Of a stretch of DNA of 64,000 bases, positions 63,638 through 64,000 are shown one piece after another (position 1 is the first letter of the stretch; each line of letters starts with the position of its first letter). Below the pieces are notes generated by a model. It saw only the letters and a list, made by a program, of their open reading frames with translations, made no database searches and was not told the DNA's origin. Where the stretch lies: positions 1,116,001 to 1,180,000 of the forward strand of contig NZ_LT906468.1 in the NCBI RefSeq assembly GCF_900187125.1. Direction: 5' to 3'. Position numbers and translations under genes: made by a program. This stretch comes from Sphingobacterium mizutaii. Lineage in GTDB: Bacteria; Bacteroidota; Bacteroidia; Sphingobacteriales; Sphingobacteriaceae.

Positions 63638-64000
63638 ATGAAGCGTTCCGAAACCTCCAATCGCAGGGAGTTTTTTAAGAAAGTTGGCTTGTTGACAGCG
63701 ATGCCCTTGTTGGCTAAGTTGGATTTACAAGCTGAACAATTGCCTGCAAAAGGCAATCAAATCAAGGTGCTGACCTGCAATATTCGGGTTGATCTAGAAG
63801 AAGATGCCGCAAAGGGCTTAGGTTGGAAAGATCGCCGGGAAGCATGTTTGGCGGTAATTAAAAAACAGAAAGCTGACTTGATCGGTTTTCAGGAAGTTTT
63901 GAAGGGTCAGTTTTTAGATCTCAAGGAAAACTTGAAGGATTACTTTGCTTTTGGATTTGATGGCCCAGAGATGGACGCGTTTAAGGAAGGTTATCATGGC
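63638..64000 (+). CDS. Endonuclease/exonuclease/phosphatase family protein, N-terminal part
   Basis: Cut by the right edge after 121 codons. The N-terminus has NRREFFKKVGLLTAMPLLAK, an RR motif plus hydrophobic stretch like a Tat signal. The mature start IKVLTCNIRVDLEEDAAKGL, KDRREACLAVIKKQKADLIG and FQEVLKGQFLDLKENL fit the EEP fold (first metal ligands Asn and Glu). In this context a secreted phosphodiesterase or sphingomyelinase-like enzyme is more likely than a nuclease. The gene continues beyond the window. Confidence 0.8.
   Translation, partial: MKRSETSNRREFFKKVGLLTAMPLLAKLDLQAEQLPAKGNQIKVLTCNIRVDLEEDAAKGLGWKDRREACLAVIKKQKADLIGFQEVLKGQFLDLKENLKDYFAFGFDGPEMDAFKEGYHG

Noticed and set aside
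1..64000. tRNA, rRNA or transposase genes
   Set aside because: No tRNA-like cloverleaf, rRNA motif or transposase/integrase motif was noticed on either strand; a covariance search would be needed to exclude them fully.

Overview
The window looks like chromosome of a Bacteroidota bacterium of the Sphingobacteriaceae type (Sphingobacterium/Pedobacter-like). Pointers are a SusC/SusD pair, two further TonB-dependent receptors with carboxypeptidase-like N-terminal domains, lipoproteins with Bacteroidota-style lipoboxes, -7 promoter boxes of the TAnnTTTG type, DUF983/DUF4286 proteins, a bifunctional-nuclease/UVR protein and moderately AT-rich DNA. No rRNA, tRNA, transposase, integrase or CRISPR array was found. 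The genus is inferred from gene content only.

Layout. 1-9640: an MCE/Mla lipid-transport operon (mlaE, mlaF, mlaD), an RluA-type pseudouridine synthase, a small CxxC protein plus DUF983, a DUF4286 gene, then a three-gene unit of a lipoprotein S9 peptidase homologue that lacks its catalytic Ser and His, a sensor histidine kinase and an OmpR-type regulator, followed by greA. 10114-14420: HIT protein, DedA protein, two tandem inorganic pyrophosphatases, a CNNM/CorC protein and rsmE. 14417-16990 (minus): an ABC exporter-like unit whose permease has a long His/Asp/Glu-rich insert, with a DUF3299-like protein. 17167-21154: TonB-dependent receptor plus a repeat-rich lipoprotein. 21155-22024 is non-coding and full of repeats. 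22025-25904 (minus): nucleoside permease, bifunctional nuclease, etfA, etfB. 26196-27722: TPR-like protein, NlpE-like lipoprotein, lipocalin-like protein.

27832-29127 (minus) is an AT-rich island of very small genes: a bacteriocin-like precursor with an intact leader but an ATA in place of its start codon, two small membrane peptides, a small HTH protein and a TolC fragment. 29254-34022 (minus) is housekeeping: cysteine desulfurase, lnt, a SHOCT protein, rsmI, a thioesterase. 34290-38146: TonB-dependent receptor plus beta-propeller phytase. 38249-42511 (minus): two copies of a module made of a small acidic peptide and a 560-residue lipoprotein; in one copy the small gene is broken at an A8 run. 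42762-47900: DUF819 membrane protein, two Gfo/Idh/MocA oxidoreductases and a sulfatase. 47992-52286: queE, then the thrS-infC-rpmI-rplT translation operon. 52374-53457: five direct repeats alternating between about 213 and 256 bp. 53731-64000: a SusC/SusD utilisation locus with a calcineurin-like phosphoesterase, a DeoR regulator, an MFS transporter, an FAD oxidoreductase and a truncated endonuclease/exonuclease/phosphatase-family gene.

Themes. Organophosphate scavenging recurs (phytase, secreted phosphoesterases, a pyrophosphatase with a hydrophobic N-terminus), mostly paired with outer-membrane receptors. The most unusual items are the dead S9 peptidase wired to a two-component system, the duplicated small-peptide/lipoprotein module, the decayed bacteriocin-like island, the His-rich ABC permease, and several families of interspersed palindromic repeats. 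All functional statements rest on reading motifs by eye; no database search was possible.
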